Positions 9,161-17,328 of a stretch of DNA of 64,000 bases are shown here, in pieces (position 1 is the stretch's first letter; each line of letters starts with the position of its first letter). The translations under genes and the position numbers were made by a program. The DNA is from Gemmatimonadota bacterium (GTDB lineage Bacteria; Latescibacterota; UBA2968; UBA8231): assembly GCA_018660835.1 (NCBI GenBank), contig JABJJN010000080.1:186001-250000 (forward strand). Reading direction: 5' to 3'. The notes beneath the pieces were generated by a model, which was not told the DNA's origin, searched no databases, and worked only from the letters and a program-made list of their open reading frames with translations.

Positions 9161-10239
9161 CAGCTACCCAGCACGCCGGTCAGAGACAGGAGATTCTCAT
9201 TCGACACGAGATTTTCCGTCGACACTTCCACCACCACACGTCCGCAATCACCTGCCTGTTGCACCAGCTGCTGCGCGAAGGCCGACGTGGATTCGGGGCC
9301 CTCGTCGTAGATGGCCGATGGGAAACCGACCCAGATACTCTTGTCCGGCCAAGTCCTAAGTGCGTCGCCCAGCGAGATATCCCCCATCGGGGGCGGATGG
9401 AAGGCTTCGACGATATCGACATCCGTCTGTGCGATCAGATCCTTCAGCGCTGCCAGTCGACCATCCATATGCACAGCCATGAGTTTTCCACGCTCGTGCA
9501 GCACCTGCGCCTGCTGTTCGTAGACGGGCATGAAGTAACGCTCGAAGAGTTTTGGGCTCACCAGGAAGTCGTCCAGATTGTCACCACACATGACGATCGG
9601 CGCCGGCGCATGAGCTGCAATCTCAGTCAACGCCTCGCGACTCTTGCACAGAGCCCGATATAGTCCTTCGACAATCCCAGGATGGTCTGCAAGATGGTAG
9701 TAGATACGACCGCCTTCGCTACCAACCCAGTCGATCATCAGCGTCTGCATCGGTGAGTGCGGCAGGGCGGTGAGGACGACGCCATCGTCCCCCAGCCAAT
9801 CCATCGCCTGTTCGATCGGGAACGAGTCGGCCACGTATTCGGTGTGTTCCACCATGTACTGGACGACGGCGTAGTCCTCAGGCTCCTTGATCAGCCTCTC
9901 CGTCTGCCACGGGGACACGTCCTTCCAACTGCGGTTGGCATGCCATTGCCCCACACCCGGCTCGCGCAGATCCGTCTGCCAGACTGCGCCTACGGGTGTC
10001 GTGTAGGTACGGCGCCAGGCCACTTGCCCATGCCACAACACCTGCTGTTCACTCACCTCGACATCATGCAGGTGCTCCACATGGCACGGCCGCAACCAGC
10101 ACATGCCCATGCCACGATTGCGGCATTCTCGCTCCGCCCAGCCGATCTGACTGTGGCGCCAGTAGTGGAAGAACGGGAGCCGGTCCGGCATACCTCCCTG
10201 ACTGGCAGCCATGATCCGCTCACGTCGGGTCATCGTCAT
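9160..10239 (-). CDS. Uroporphyrinogen decarboxylase-like protein (paralogue 3)
   Basis: A 359-residue URO-D superfamily protein starting MTMTRRERIMAASQGG, the N-terminal helix common to MtaA-like members. Further marks are the MCGDNLDDFLVSPKLFERY loop, then VHMDGRLAALKDLI with the HxDG motif that follows the second half-barrel, and EAFHPPPMGDISLGDAL with the conserved double-proline loop. It is coupled to paralogue 2 by a one-base overlap and is transcribed ahead of it. Sequence similarity between the two is low by eye, so they probably recognise different parts of a pathway or form a heteromer; this last point is inference. Confidence 0.8.
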   Translation of the reverse strand: MTMTRRERIMAASQGGMPDRLPFFHYWRHSQIGWAERECRNRGMGMCWLRPCHVEHLHDVEVSEQQVLWHGQVAWRRTYTTPVGAVWQTDLREPGVGQWHANRSWKDVSPWQTERLIKEPEDYAVVQYMVEHTEYVADSFPIEQAMDWLGDDGVVLTALPHSPMQTLMIDWVGSEGGRIYYHLADHPGIVEGLYRALCKSREALTEIAAHAPAPIVMCGDNLDDFLVSPKLFERYFMPVYEQQAQVLHERGKLMAVHMDGRLAALKDLIAQTDVDIVEAFHPPPMGDISLGDALRTWPDKSIWVGFPSAIYDEGPESTSAFAQQLVQQAGDCGRVVVEVSTENLVSNENLLSLTGVLGS

Positions 10240-10299
10240 GATCGATCTTGTCCTGTGCTGGAGTCTTGAGGATCGGCGTTCTGAATCGACAGATCAGTC

Positions 10300-10899
10300 T
10301 CAGAATGGCGCCAGTTCACCCGCCGCCAACTGCCATCCCGCATCCACCGCTGCCAGATTGCTCTCGACGGTTCCCGTCGGCGCGAGTTCATCCACGGCCG
10401 CCTCCAGATGCGCTCTGTCGACGAGTCTGGTGCATCCCACGGTGAAACCAAGGGCGATCATATTTGCAACGATCGGTTTCTGCAAGCGCTGCTCGGCCAG
10501 ATGGGTAAAGGATGCGCCGCTGGCACAGGAGGATGCGACGTCAGCCTGGCAGAACGCATCACCCAGCTCCATCCCGGGTGGCAATGCCGTCACCAGTTCC
10601 GTCTCCACGATCAGTCGACCGCCGCGCGCCAGATCTGCGCCGTATTTGTCACATGCCAGTTGCGACATCACAACCATGACGTCGGGTCGCAGTACTTCTG
10701 GATAGAGAATGGGGTCCTCGGCAAACACGACCTCTGCGCGCGCTCCACCACCACGAGCCTCGGCTCCATACGACTGATTTTGCACCACCTGATAACCGGC
10801 GAGCATGCCGGCTCGACCCACGATGATCCCCGCCAGCACAACGCCCTGCCCGCCAAAGCCGGCGATGCGGATCTCCTTGCGTCCGGATTCCATCGTCAT
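10300..10899 (-). CDS. korC: 2-oxoglutarate:ferredoxin oxidoreductase, gamma subunit
   Basis: A 199-residue gamma subunit of a 2-oxoacid:ferredoxin oxidoreductase. The N-terminal GFGGQGVVLAGIIVG loop and the QNQSYGAEARGGGARAEVVF segment are characteristic of KorC/PorG-type subunits, which help form the CoA-binding and interface part of the complex. The start overlaps the korB stop in ATGA, with GGAGG inside the korB end as its ribosome site. It is the last gene of a six-gene block that also encodes succinyl-CoA synthetase, which makes 2-oxoglutarate (not pyruvate) the likely substrate. The complex could run oxidatively, or reductively as in the reverse TCA cycle. Confidence 0.9.
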   Translation of the reverse strand: MTMESGRKEIRIAGFGGQGVVLAGIIVGRAGMLAGYQVVQNQSYGAEARGGGARAEVVFAEDPILYPEVLRPDVMVVMSQLACDKYGADLARGGRLIVETELVTALPPGMELGDAFCQADVASSCASGASFTHLAEQRLQKPIVANMIALGFTVGCTRLVDRAHLEAAVDELAPTGTVESNLAAVDAGWQLAAGELAPF

Positions 10900-11702
10900 C
10901 CTCCTGCTGCGGAAGGAACGGCAGCGACATGGGTCAGTTCACCGACGACCCACTTGCCGTCCAGATCTGCCGGATCCAGTCCTGCAGCGCGTCGCAACGG
11001 TACCGAGTTATCACGCATGATATCGTGCATGTGCGCCCCTGAGCCTTCACCCGATAACTTACCGAAGTGTACCGGACACTGGCTCATGACCTCGATGAAG
11101 GCGAACCCTTTGTGTGCGAGTGCACGCTTGACGGAGCGGGTGATGAATCGGGGCTGCGCCGTCGTCCAGCGAGCGACGTAGGTCGCACCGGCAGCCTCAA
11201 CCAGGCGGCACAGGTCGAAGGGTCTGCCTTCGGCACCATAGGGTGTCGTTGCCGTCTTCACACCCTCGGGCGTCGTCGGCGCCACCTGCCCGCCCGTCAT
11301 GCCGTAGATGCGGTTGTTGACGCAGATGACGGTGAGATCCATATCCCGGCGCGCCGCATGAATCAGGTGATTGCCGCCGATTGCCGTCAGATCCCCATCA
11401 CCGCTGATGACGACGACCTTCGTGTCCGGCTGCGCCAATTTCACACCCGTCGCAAAGGCAAGCGGACGTCCATGGGTCGTATGCAGTGTATCGACGTTGA
11501 TGTACGGACTGGGAATCCAGCCGGCGCATCCGATGCCACAGACAAAGGCGAAGTCGTCGAGATCAGCGCCATCATCGTCGAGGGCGCGCAGGACACTGTG
11601 GGCTATCATGCCGTCGCCGCAACCGGGACAGAACGTGGTCACCTCGGCACCGGGGCGCAGGTATTTCGCCATCGGGTGACGGGCTTCTTGCGTCGTCGTC
11701 AT
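10896..11702 (-). CDS. korB: 2-oxoglutarate:ferredoxin oxidoreductase, beta subunit (TPP)
   Basis: A 268-residue thiamine-diphosphate subunit. It carries FCPGCGDGMI near residue 25, a cysteine-containing signature of KorB-type beta subunits, and the TPP motif beginning ISGDGDLTAIGG and ending at VICVNN. NRIYGMTGGQ with a following P-T segment is likewise conserved. It binds TPP and decarboxylates the 2-oxoacid, passing electrons to a cluster. The ATG overlaps the korA stop by four bases, and its own stop overlaps korC by four, so three subunits are made in tight coupling. Confidence 0.92.
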   Translation of the reverse strand: MTTTQEARHPMAKYLRPGAEVTTFCPGCGDGMIAHSVLRALDDDGADLDDFAFVCGIGCAGWIPSPYINVDTLHTTHGRPLAFATGVKLAQPDTKVVVISGDGDLTAIGGNHLIHAARRDMDLTVICVNNRIYGMTGGQVAPTTPEGVKTATTPYGAEGRPFDLCRLVEAAGATYVARWTTAQPRFITRSVKRALAHKGFAFIEVMSQCPVHFGKLSGEGSGAHMHDIMRDNSVPLRRAAGLDPADLDGKWVVGELTHVAAVPSAAGG

Positions 11703-12820
11703 GCGGCAATCCTTTCCAACACATCCGCGGGTCGATGCAGGGTCCCCAGGATTTTTGGCGAGAGACCCTCCACCTCCGTGAGATTTCCAATGGCGGCCTG
11801 CACATAGGGCAGCATCTGCCCCAGATTGTTTTCCAGTACGATAACTCGCTTCGCGTCGCTGCAGAGATCTCGTAGTTCGACATCCGCGAAGGGCCAGACC
11901 GTGATCGGCCGAATCCAGCCCACCCGCCGCCCTGCCAGGCGGGCCTGGGTGGCGATCGCCTGTGCAGCCCGCCCCACGAGTCCCCAGCCGACGAGGAGGA
12001 TCTCGGCATCTTCCGTATCGCCCGCCTGCACGTCGACGAGTTCCGCGCGCGCGTTACGGATCTTGCCACTGAGACGTCGCACGTAGTGATCGAGGGCTTC
12101 CGCATCTACCACGTTGCGCATGCCGACTTCATCATGGCACGACCCCGTGACGTGAGCCTTGAGGCCACGTCCGAAAATCGGCATGGGCGCCACTTGCTCA
12201 TCGAGAAATCGTGGCGCACCATTGTCCTCGATCGTCGCCAGCTTGCGTTCCACAGGGTTCAGTTGCACGGGCATCTCGACGATCTCGCGCATGTGACCGA
12301 CCGCGGCATCCGCCATCAGCAACACGGGTGTCCGCATGCGCTCAGCCGTATCGAAGGCACGCACCGTGAGGTCGAACATCTCCTGCGCCGAACTGGGTGC
12401 GAAGGCGATGGACTCATAGTCGCCGTGCGATCCGCGAGCCGCCTGCACCATGTCACTCTGTGACGGCACGGCAGGGATCCCCGTCGACGGGCCACCGCGC
12501 TGCACATCGACGATGACGCAGGGCGTCTCCGTACCGATCGCATAGCCAATGTTCTCCTGCATCAGACTCAGCCCCGGGCCCGAAGTGGCCGTCATCACTT
12601 TGGCACCCGTCCAGGATGCGCCGATGATGGCACCGATGGAAGCGATCTCATCCTCCATCTGGATGAAGACACCTTCCTTGAGCGGCAGTTGCTGCGCCAG
12701 GTGCTCGGCGATCTCTGTCGCCGGGGTGATTGGATAACCGGCGAAGAAGCGGCAGCCGGCGGCCAACGCACCCTCGGCGCAGGCGATATTGCCCTGCAGG
12801 AATCGTCTGTCTCCTGTCAT
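11699..12820 (-). CDS. korA: 2-oxoglutarate:ferredoxin oxidoreductase, alpha subunit
   Basis: A 373-residue alpha subunit of the KorA/PorA type. The N-terminal region reads GNIACAEGALAAGCRFFAG followed by YPITPATEI, the classic pyrimidine-binding-domain start. Further in are the ATSGPGLSLMQENIGYA segment, VDVQRGGPSTGIP and, near the C-terminus, the transketolase-C-like VILVEN-type strand (RVIVLENNLGQM). There is no fused gamma domain, consistent with the separate korC. GGGGGAG lies eight bases before the ATG, and the korD stop is 16 bases upstream. Confidence 0.92.
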   Translation of the reverse strand: MTGDRRFLQGNIACAEGALAAGCRFFAGYPITPATEIAEHLAQQLPLKEGVFIQMEDEIASIGAIIGASWTGAKVMTATSGPGLSLMQENIGYAIGTETPCVIVDVQRGGPSTGIPAVPSQSDMVQAARGSHGDYESIAFAPSSAQEMFDLTVRAFDTAERMRTPVLLMADAAVGHMREIVEMPVQLNPVERKLATIEDNGAPRFLDEQVAPMPIFGRGLKAHVTGSCHDEVGMRNVVDAEALDHYVRRLSGKIRNARAELVDVQAGDTEDAEILLVGWGLVGRAAQAIATQARLAGRRVGWIRPITVWPFADVELRDLCSDAKRVIVLENNLGQMLPYVQAAIGNLTEVEGLSPKILGTLHRPADVLERIAA

Positions 12821-12836
12821 TGTCTTCTCCCCCTAC

Positions 12837-13079
12837 TTACGCAGCCACAGCGGCCGCTTCGAGCCATATCGCCAGATCCGGACAGTGCAGGACACACAGA
12901 CCACAACCAGTGCAGCGGTCCGTCTCGACCACCTCGGCGGGATGCACACCGCGGGCATTCATTGCCTCAGCCCGCTGCAGGACACTCTCCTCACACACGT
13001 GCAGGCACAGACCACAGCCTTCCGTCCCTTTGCACATGGCCGGATCGATTTGAACCTGATAGTGTTTCTTCGTCGCCAT
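12837..13079 (-). CDS. korD: 4Fe-4S ferredoxin-type delta subunit of the KOR complex
   Basis: An 80-residue ferredoxin with two cluster motifs. The first is Cys16, Cys22, Cys25 and Cys29, with an enlarged C-x5-C spacing (CKGTEGC) in place of the usual C-x2-C. The second is a standard CTGCGLCVLHCP. It should carry two 4Fe-4S clusters and take electrons from the KorAB core. The stretched first spacing is a known variation in KorD-like delta subunits but is worth noting. GGGGAGAGG precedes the ATG, and the sucD stop is 13 bases upstream. Confidence 0.88.
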   Translation of the reverse strand: MATKKHYQVQIDPAMCKGTEGCGLCLHVCEESVLQRAEAMNARGVHPAEVVETDRCTGCGLCVLHCPDLAIWLEAAAVAA

Positions 13080-13092
13080 CGATTCCTCTCCC

Positions 13093-13974
13093 CTACACGG
13101 CTACTGCCAGTTCGTGCTCTTTCACAAGTTCGACGACTCCCGCCGGCGTCGCGGCAACACGGATCCCTGCCGCCTCGAGGGCGGCGATCTTGTCATCGAC
13201 GGTGCCGGAGCCCTCTCGTACGAGGGCCCCCGCATGTCCCATGGCCACACCCGGCACGGCGCACCGGCCAGCGATGTAGGCGACAACAGGCGTCTGCATG
13301 TGCTCTCGCACAAAGTGCGCGGCGCGCTCCTCCTGCGAACCACCTACTTCACCGATCAGGACGACGACACTTGTCTGTGGATCGTCGTCGAAGGACTGCA
13401 GTAGATCCGTGATATCCGTGCCGACTACCGGATCGGCGCCGAGTCCGACAACGGTACTCTGACCGATCCCCGCAGCGGACAGACCGCCACTCACCTCGTA
13501 ACTGAGCGTTCCCGAACGGGAGACGACACCGACCGGACCGGGCTGAAAGAACCGGGCGGGCATGATCCCGACCTTGCACTGTCCTGGCGAAATGATACCG
13601 GGCGTGGCGGGGCCGACCAGACGGGCGCCGGCCGCCTCGGCACGAGCGCGCATGCGCATCGTCGAGTGCACGGGAATGCCTTCGGTGATGAGGACCAGTT
13701 TGCGGAATCCCGCATGGAGAGCCTCATCGATAGCCTGTTCGGCGACGGCGGGTGGCACGAAGAGCAGCGACAGATCGGCAGCGACATTGGCCTGTGCCTC
13801 GGCGACGTGGTCGTAGATCGGCACGCCCTGTTCTGTTGTGCCCCCCTTCCCGGGAGTCACACCGGCAACGATTCGCGTCCCTTCGGCGAGCATGAATTGC
13901 GCCTGTGCTCGACCGACCCGACCGGTCATGCCCTGTATCAGGACGCGTGTGCTTTGGTCGATGAGGATGCTCAT
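13093..13974 (-). CDS. sucD: Succinyl-CoA synthetase, alpha subunit
   Basis: A 293-residue alpha subunit of ADP- or GDP-forming succinyl-CoA synthetase. An N-terminal Rossmann fold binds CoA (VLIQGMTGRVGRAQAQFML, GVTPGKGG), a PGIISPGQCKVGIMPA strand follows, and the phospho-histidine lies in AMGHAGALV near residue 250. The length matches the family. Its ATG directly follows the sucC stop (TGA-ATG), so the subunits are coupled. Together with the KOR genes downstream it links 2-oxoglutarate and succinate with substrate-level ATP formation or, in reverse, CoA activation of succinate. Confidence 0.92.
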   Translation of the reverse strand: MSILIDQSTRVLIQGMTGRVGRAQAQFMLAEGTRIVAGVTPGKGGTTEQGVPIYDHVAEAQANVAADLSLLFVPPAVAEQAIDEALHAGFRKLVLITEGIPVHSTMRMRARAEAAGARLVGPATPGIISPGQCKVGIMPARFFQPGPVGVVSRSGTLSYEVSGGLSAAGIGQSTVVGLGADPVVGTDITDLLQSFDDDPQTSVVVLIGEVGGSQEERAAHFVREHMQTPVVAYIAGRCAVPGVAMGHAGALVREGSGTVDDKIAALEAAGIRVAATPAGVVELVKEHELAVAV

Positions 13975-15084
13975 TCAGCCAATCCCCATCTGTCGCATCA
14001 ACACGTCGACGGCACACTCCGTCTCCACATCCCGCACGACGGTCACACCCGCCGTTTCGAGAATCTCCCAGGTCTCCTCCTGGTGATTACCGAGGGCCTT
14101 AGCGACGACGGGGATATCGAGCCCCTGGGCCATCACATCCGCCACGCCCAGAGCGCCGTCGTGGATGGGATTGATCCCACCATACACATTGATGATCACC
14201 CCCCGTACACCATCACAGGCCAGCACACGTTCCATGGCCCGTCGCATGAGACCCCGGTTAATCCCACCACCGGTTTCAAGAAAATTGGCTGGTTTCGCAT
14301 ATCGAGCGACCAGATCCATCGTCGCCATGCCAAGGCCGGCACCAGAACAGATGATGCCCACGTCCCCACCGAGTTCAACGAAGGTCATGCCACCGTCGCG
14401 CTCGCGGCGAGCGTCACCCTCATCTTCTCGCAGGGGCAAGCCAGCCAGTTCGCGTGCTGCATCATCTACTTCGACCACCGCGTCGAGGGCGACCACCCGG
14501 CCATCGGTGAGCACCGCCAGAGGGTTGATCTCGACGATCAGTGCCTGCTGTTCGGAGAAAATGTTCCATAGACCCAGTAGAGCGGAAACGATCGGTTCGG
14601 CGGGAATCACACCAAGTTTTGCCACCAGGTCTTCGGCGTCAGTGCGGGTCACACCGATGGTGGGATCGAGCGAGCAGCGTAGCGGCCCGCCCCCCGCACG
14701 GGCTAGATCTTCGACAGCGATACCACCTCGGCCCAGCAACAGGACGGGACGACCGGCGACGGGGTCGATGGTCATACCGGCGTAGAGTTCGGTGTCGATC
14801 GCAAGGCGGGCTTCAATGAGAACGTTTTCCGGCCACAGCCCCCGGCATGATCGGCCCAGGATTCGCGTCGTCTGCTGTACGGCCTGGTCCTCGTCATCGG
14901 CGGGCTGAATGCCTCCATCGCGACCTCGGCCACCTGCCAGCACCTGTGCCTTGACCACCACGGGGCCGCCGAGTTTCCGGAATGCAGTCGCAGCCTGCCG
15001 GGGGTCACCTACGAGGATTCCCGGTGGCACATCAATCCCGGCGACGGACAGCAGTTGCTTGCCTTCGTGCTCGTGCAGTCGCAC
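13975..15084 (-). CDS. sucC: Succinyl-CoA synthetase, beta subunit
   Basis: A 369-residue ATP-grasp beta subunit. The N-terminus RLHEHEGKQLLSVAGI is the standard SucC opening; VVVKAQVLAGGRGRDGGIQ holds the nucleotide-binding lysine and glycine loop; and EINPLAVL then ETGGGINRGLMRRAM follow, the latter in the place of the usual LDxGGGA segment. I start it at the GTG of position 15084, preceded by a purine-rich GGGAGGGAGGG; a TTG at 15135 opens the same frame 17 codons earlier but lacks a ribosome site. It is the first gene of the sucCD-korDABC block, so the block promoter should lie in 15085-15260. Confidence 0.9.
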   Translation of the reverse strand: MRLHEHEGKQLLSVAGIDVPPGILVGDPRQAATAFRKLGGPVVVKAQVLAGGRGRDGGIQPADDEDQAVQQTTRILGRSCRGLWPENVLIEARLAIDTELYAGMTIDPVAGRPVLLLGRGGIAVEDLARAGGGPLRCSLDPTIGVTRTDAEDLVAKLGVIPAEPIVSALLGLWNIFSEQQALIVEINPLAVLTDGRVVALDAVVEVDDAARELAGLPLREDEGDARRERDGGMTFVELGGDVGIICSGAGLGMATMDLVARYAKPANFLETGGGINRGLMRRAMERVLACDGVRGVIINVYGGINPIHDGALGVADVMAQGLDIPVVAKALGNHQEETWEILETAGVTVVRDVETECAVDVLMRQMGIG

Positions 15085-15260
15085 AGCGCCCTCCCTCCCA
15101 TCCTCTTCAGGAGCAACCGGCGTGCCCGGTGTCAACGACCTGCGCCAGCATTGGAAAGCGAGTCGCCGTGGCGTGATTTCACGGACTGAAGTGGGACGCT
15201 CGTGTCTCTGTTCAGAGAGTCTGAGACGTGGATGCGACGTTCTGCTCGTTGGTGAGCCTT

Positions 15261-16157
15261 CTATGCCCCATACATCTGATCGGGTGCAAGCTCCGCAGGA
15301 TACTGGTCTCTCAACACGGTCCGTGTCCTGTAGCAGAGCTCACACGCGTCAGCGTATCCGTCCTGCAGTTCACCCACGCCGTAGCGGTCGGCCAGTTCGA
15401 CAGGCCCACCCGCGATCAAGGGACCGATCACCGGATGCCCTTCAGGATCGTAGCGGTCACAGATCGTCTTCAGCGGTTCCGCGAAGAGATTCCCCATGGA
15501 GATGCCCTGGCACACGTGGAGATAGCCCAGAGGATCGACGTGAACACGTGAAGGCGACGCCAACTTCTCATGGGGACACGTCGTGAACTGCGCCGCTGGA
15601 TACTTCTGCACCTTGGCCGCCAGCTTTTCGGCTGCCCTCCCTCGAAACATGATCCGCGACCCACCATCCGGGAGGGTCCCGACCACAGACTCCGCTGACA
15701 CCACCTCCGGCTGGGCAATCGCAATCACGCCGATGTTGATCCCCAGTTCCTCAGCCGCAGCCCTCGCCGTCTCAGCGTGTTCAGCGAGCTCTTCGTTCCA
15801 GTGATATAGATCGCTGCTGACAGAAAGGGAATCAATCTTTCCTGCGAGCGGTTTCAGCCATTGGACCGCATCCGCTTCGCTCGTTGCCCAGTATGCATTC
15901 GACACGATCCCGACGGTGTATCCCATCTCCTTCGCCCGCTCGACACCGTGTTTCAGCAATGCGTAGTACAGGAACGGTTCGCCGCCCTCGAAAAAGACTG
16001 ACCGGATCGACGGCACCTGCTGCGCCTGGTCCAGAATTTCGTCCAGTTGGCTGATCGTCAGCGTCCCCTTCTGCCAGTTGTGGCTCCACACAAAACAGTG
16101 GTCGCATTCCAGGTTGCATTGATACGTCAGCAGAACGTGAAGTCCAGTCAGTTCCAT
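15261..16157 (-). CDS. Radical SAM protein
   Basis: A 298-residue radical SAM enzyme. The cluster motif is Cys14, Cys18 and Cys21 (CNLECDHC), followed by FFEGGEPFLYY, the GGEP loop that binds the SAM amino group. A C-terminal cysteine group (FTTCPHEKL, HVCQG, ACELCYRTR) suggests an auxiliary iron-sulfur site or a short SPASM-like tail, though shorter than in typical SPASM proteins. The C-terminal part reads HVDPLGYLHVCQGISMGNL, the pattern of peptide- or sugar-modifying members. It lies between the succinyl-CoA block and a URO-D gene. The substrate cannot be named; no precursor peptide gene is obvious beside it. Confidence 0.82.
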   Translation of the reverse strand: MELTGLHVLLTYQCNLECDHCFVWSHNWQKGTLTISQLDEILDQAQQVPSIRSVFFEGGEPFLYYALLKHGVERAKEMGYTVGIVSNAYWATSEADAVQWLKPLAGKIDSLSVSSDLYHWNEELAEHAETARAAAEELGINIGVIAIAQPEVVSAESVVGTLPDGGSRIMFRGRAAEKLAAKVQKYPAAQFTTCPHEKLASPSRVHVDPLGYLHVCQGISMGNLFAEPLKTICDRYDPEGHPVIGPLIAGGPVELADRYGVGELQDGYADACELCYRTRTVLRDQYPAELAPDQMYGA

Positions 16158-16208
16158 GATGAGATCCCTGTCAGGAGTGATCGATGCCGCCGCCGCGCCG
16201 GCCGAGAA

Positions 16209-17261
16209 TCAGTTGTAGTAGGTGGAGTAGCGTTCCATGGCACCCATCAAAGCATCCGCATTCTCCAACGGCACACCCGGATAGAGCCCGTAGATCATCA
16301 TCAATCCGCCTTCACGAGATCCGAGTCGTTCGACCTCGTCGCGCACCAGGGCATCGATCTGCTCCGGTGTGCCAAAACGGGTGATGGCCTGTCGGTCGAT
16401 GTCCAGATCGATGCAGACGCGTCCAGCCAATCGGTCCTGAATCCAATCGATGCCGTTGACCAGGTCTTGCAGGTTGATCACTTCCACACCGGCATCGAGC
16501 AGGTCGTCGACGAGTTCACGGATGTCCCCATCCGAATGCATGTGTACGATGCAGCCCGCTTCACGTGCCTGAGCGATCAACCGCCCATAGGATGGTTTGA
16601 GATACTTGCGGAAATGGGCGGGCGAGACCATCGGCCCCTCCTGCATACCTAAGTCGTCAGCATACCCCATCCACTCGGCTCCCGCCGCAACGTAGCGACG
16701 GACGGATTCGGCGTTGAAGGCCTCGACCGTCTCGAGCAGCTGCCACAAGCGTGGTTCCTCATCGGCCATGTCATACATCAGATGTTCGTAGCCACGCAAA
16801 TCGCTGAGGGTGAGGAACGTATGGCCGTGGCTCAGGCCTCCGCGTGCAAGTCCCCCGGACTCGATGGCCGTTGCGAAACCGGCCTCGACGGCCTGCCAGT
16901 CGATCGGTCCGGCGCCGGAGCTGGTCGCCGCATCTGGGGCGCTGAAGGCGGGCAGGTCATCCCAGTTGGCTAGTGCGTGCCGGGTGACGAGGGTGGCGAT
17001 GCCATCTTCCGTCGTCTCGCGGGTGCAGCCCCAGGGATCGACAAATATCCGATGCGCCTCGGCGCCGGCATCGCTCGTGAGTTCGACCCGTCGGTCTGAG
17101 GCTTCGAACTCGGGGAACAGCATCGGGTGTGTGTTCATCAACCCCTCGAGTGCCTCTCGAGGATAGTGGTGCCAGCAGGCGGCGTTGATGTGGAACACCA
17201 TCGGGATGTAGTCGGGTCGTTCGAAACGGACGACACGAAGCAGATTGTCACGTTCGGTCAT
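16209..17261 (-). CDS. Uroporphyrinogen decarboxylase-like protein (paralogue 4)
   Basis: A 350-residue URO-D superfamily protein. It begins MTERDNLLRVVRFERPDYIP, the usual N-terminal helix and strand, has YADDLGMQEGPMVSPAHFRK in the conserved acidic loop, and HMHSDGDIRELVDDLLDAG in the H-x-DG motif ahead of the C-terminal half. GGGGAG precedes the ATG at 17261; the open frame reaches 17342 but that extension overlaps the neighbouring gene and has no start signal. It is transcribed just after the P1 peptidase gene. Confidence 0.8.
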   Translation of the reverse strand: MTERDNLLRVVRFERPDYIPMVFHINAACWHHYPREALEGLMNTHPMLFPEFEASDRRVELTSDAGAEAHRIFVDPWGCTRETTEDGIATLVTRHALANWDDLPAFSAPDAATSSGAGPIDWQAVEAGFATAIESGGLARGGLSHGHTFLTLSDLRGYEHLMYDMADEEPRLWQLLETVEAFNAESVRRYVAAGAEWMGYADDLGMQEGPMVSPAHFRKYLKPSYGRLIAQAREAGCIVHMHSDGDIRELVDDLLDAGVEVINLQDLVNGIDWIQDRLAGRVCIDLDIDRQAITRFGTPEQIDALVRDEVERLGSREGGLMMIYGLYPGVPLENADALMGAMERYSTYYN

Positions 17262-17328
17262 TGTTGCGTGCTCCCCTTTGAGAGACACTACTCCAATCAA
17301 GGGACTTCGAGCCACCCTGGGCTCGGTT

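Noticed and set aside
11067..11807. 246-residue plus-strand frame
   Set aside because: Opposite korB, with no domain or start signal.
13666..14571. 301-residue plus-strand frame
   Set aside because: Antisense to sucD and sucC, which have unmistakable motifs; no recognisable feature of its own.
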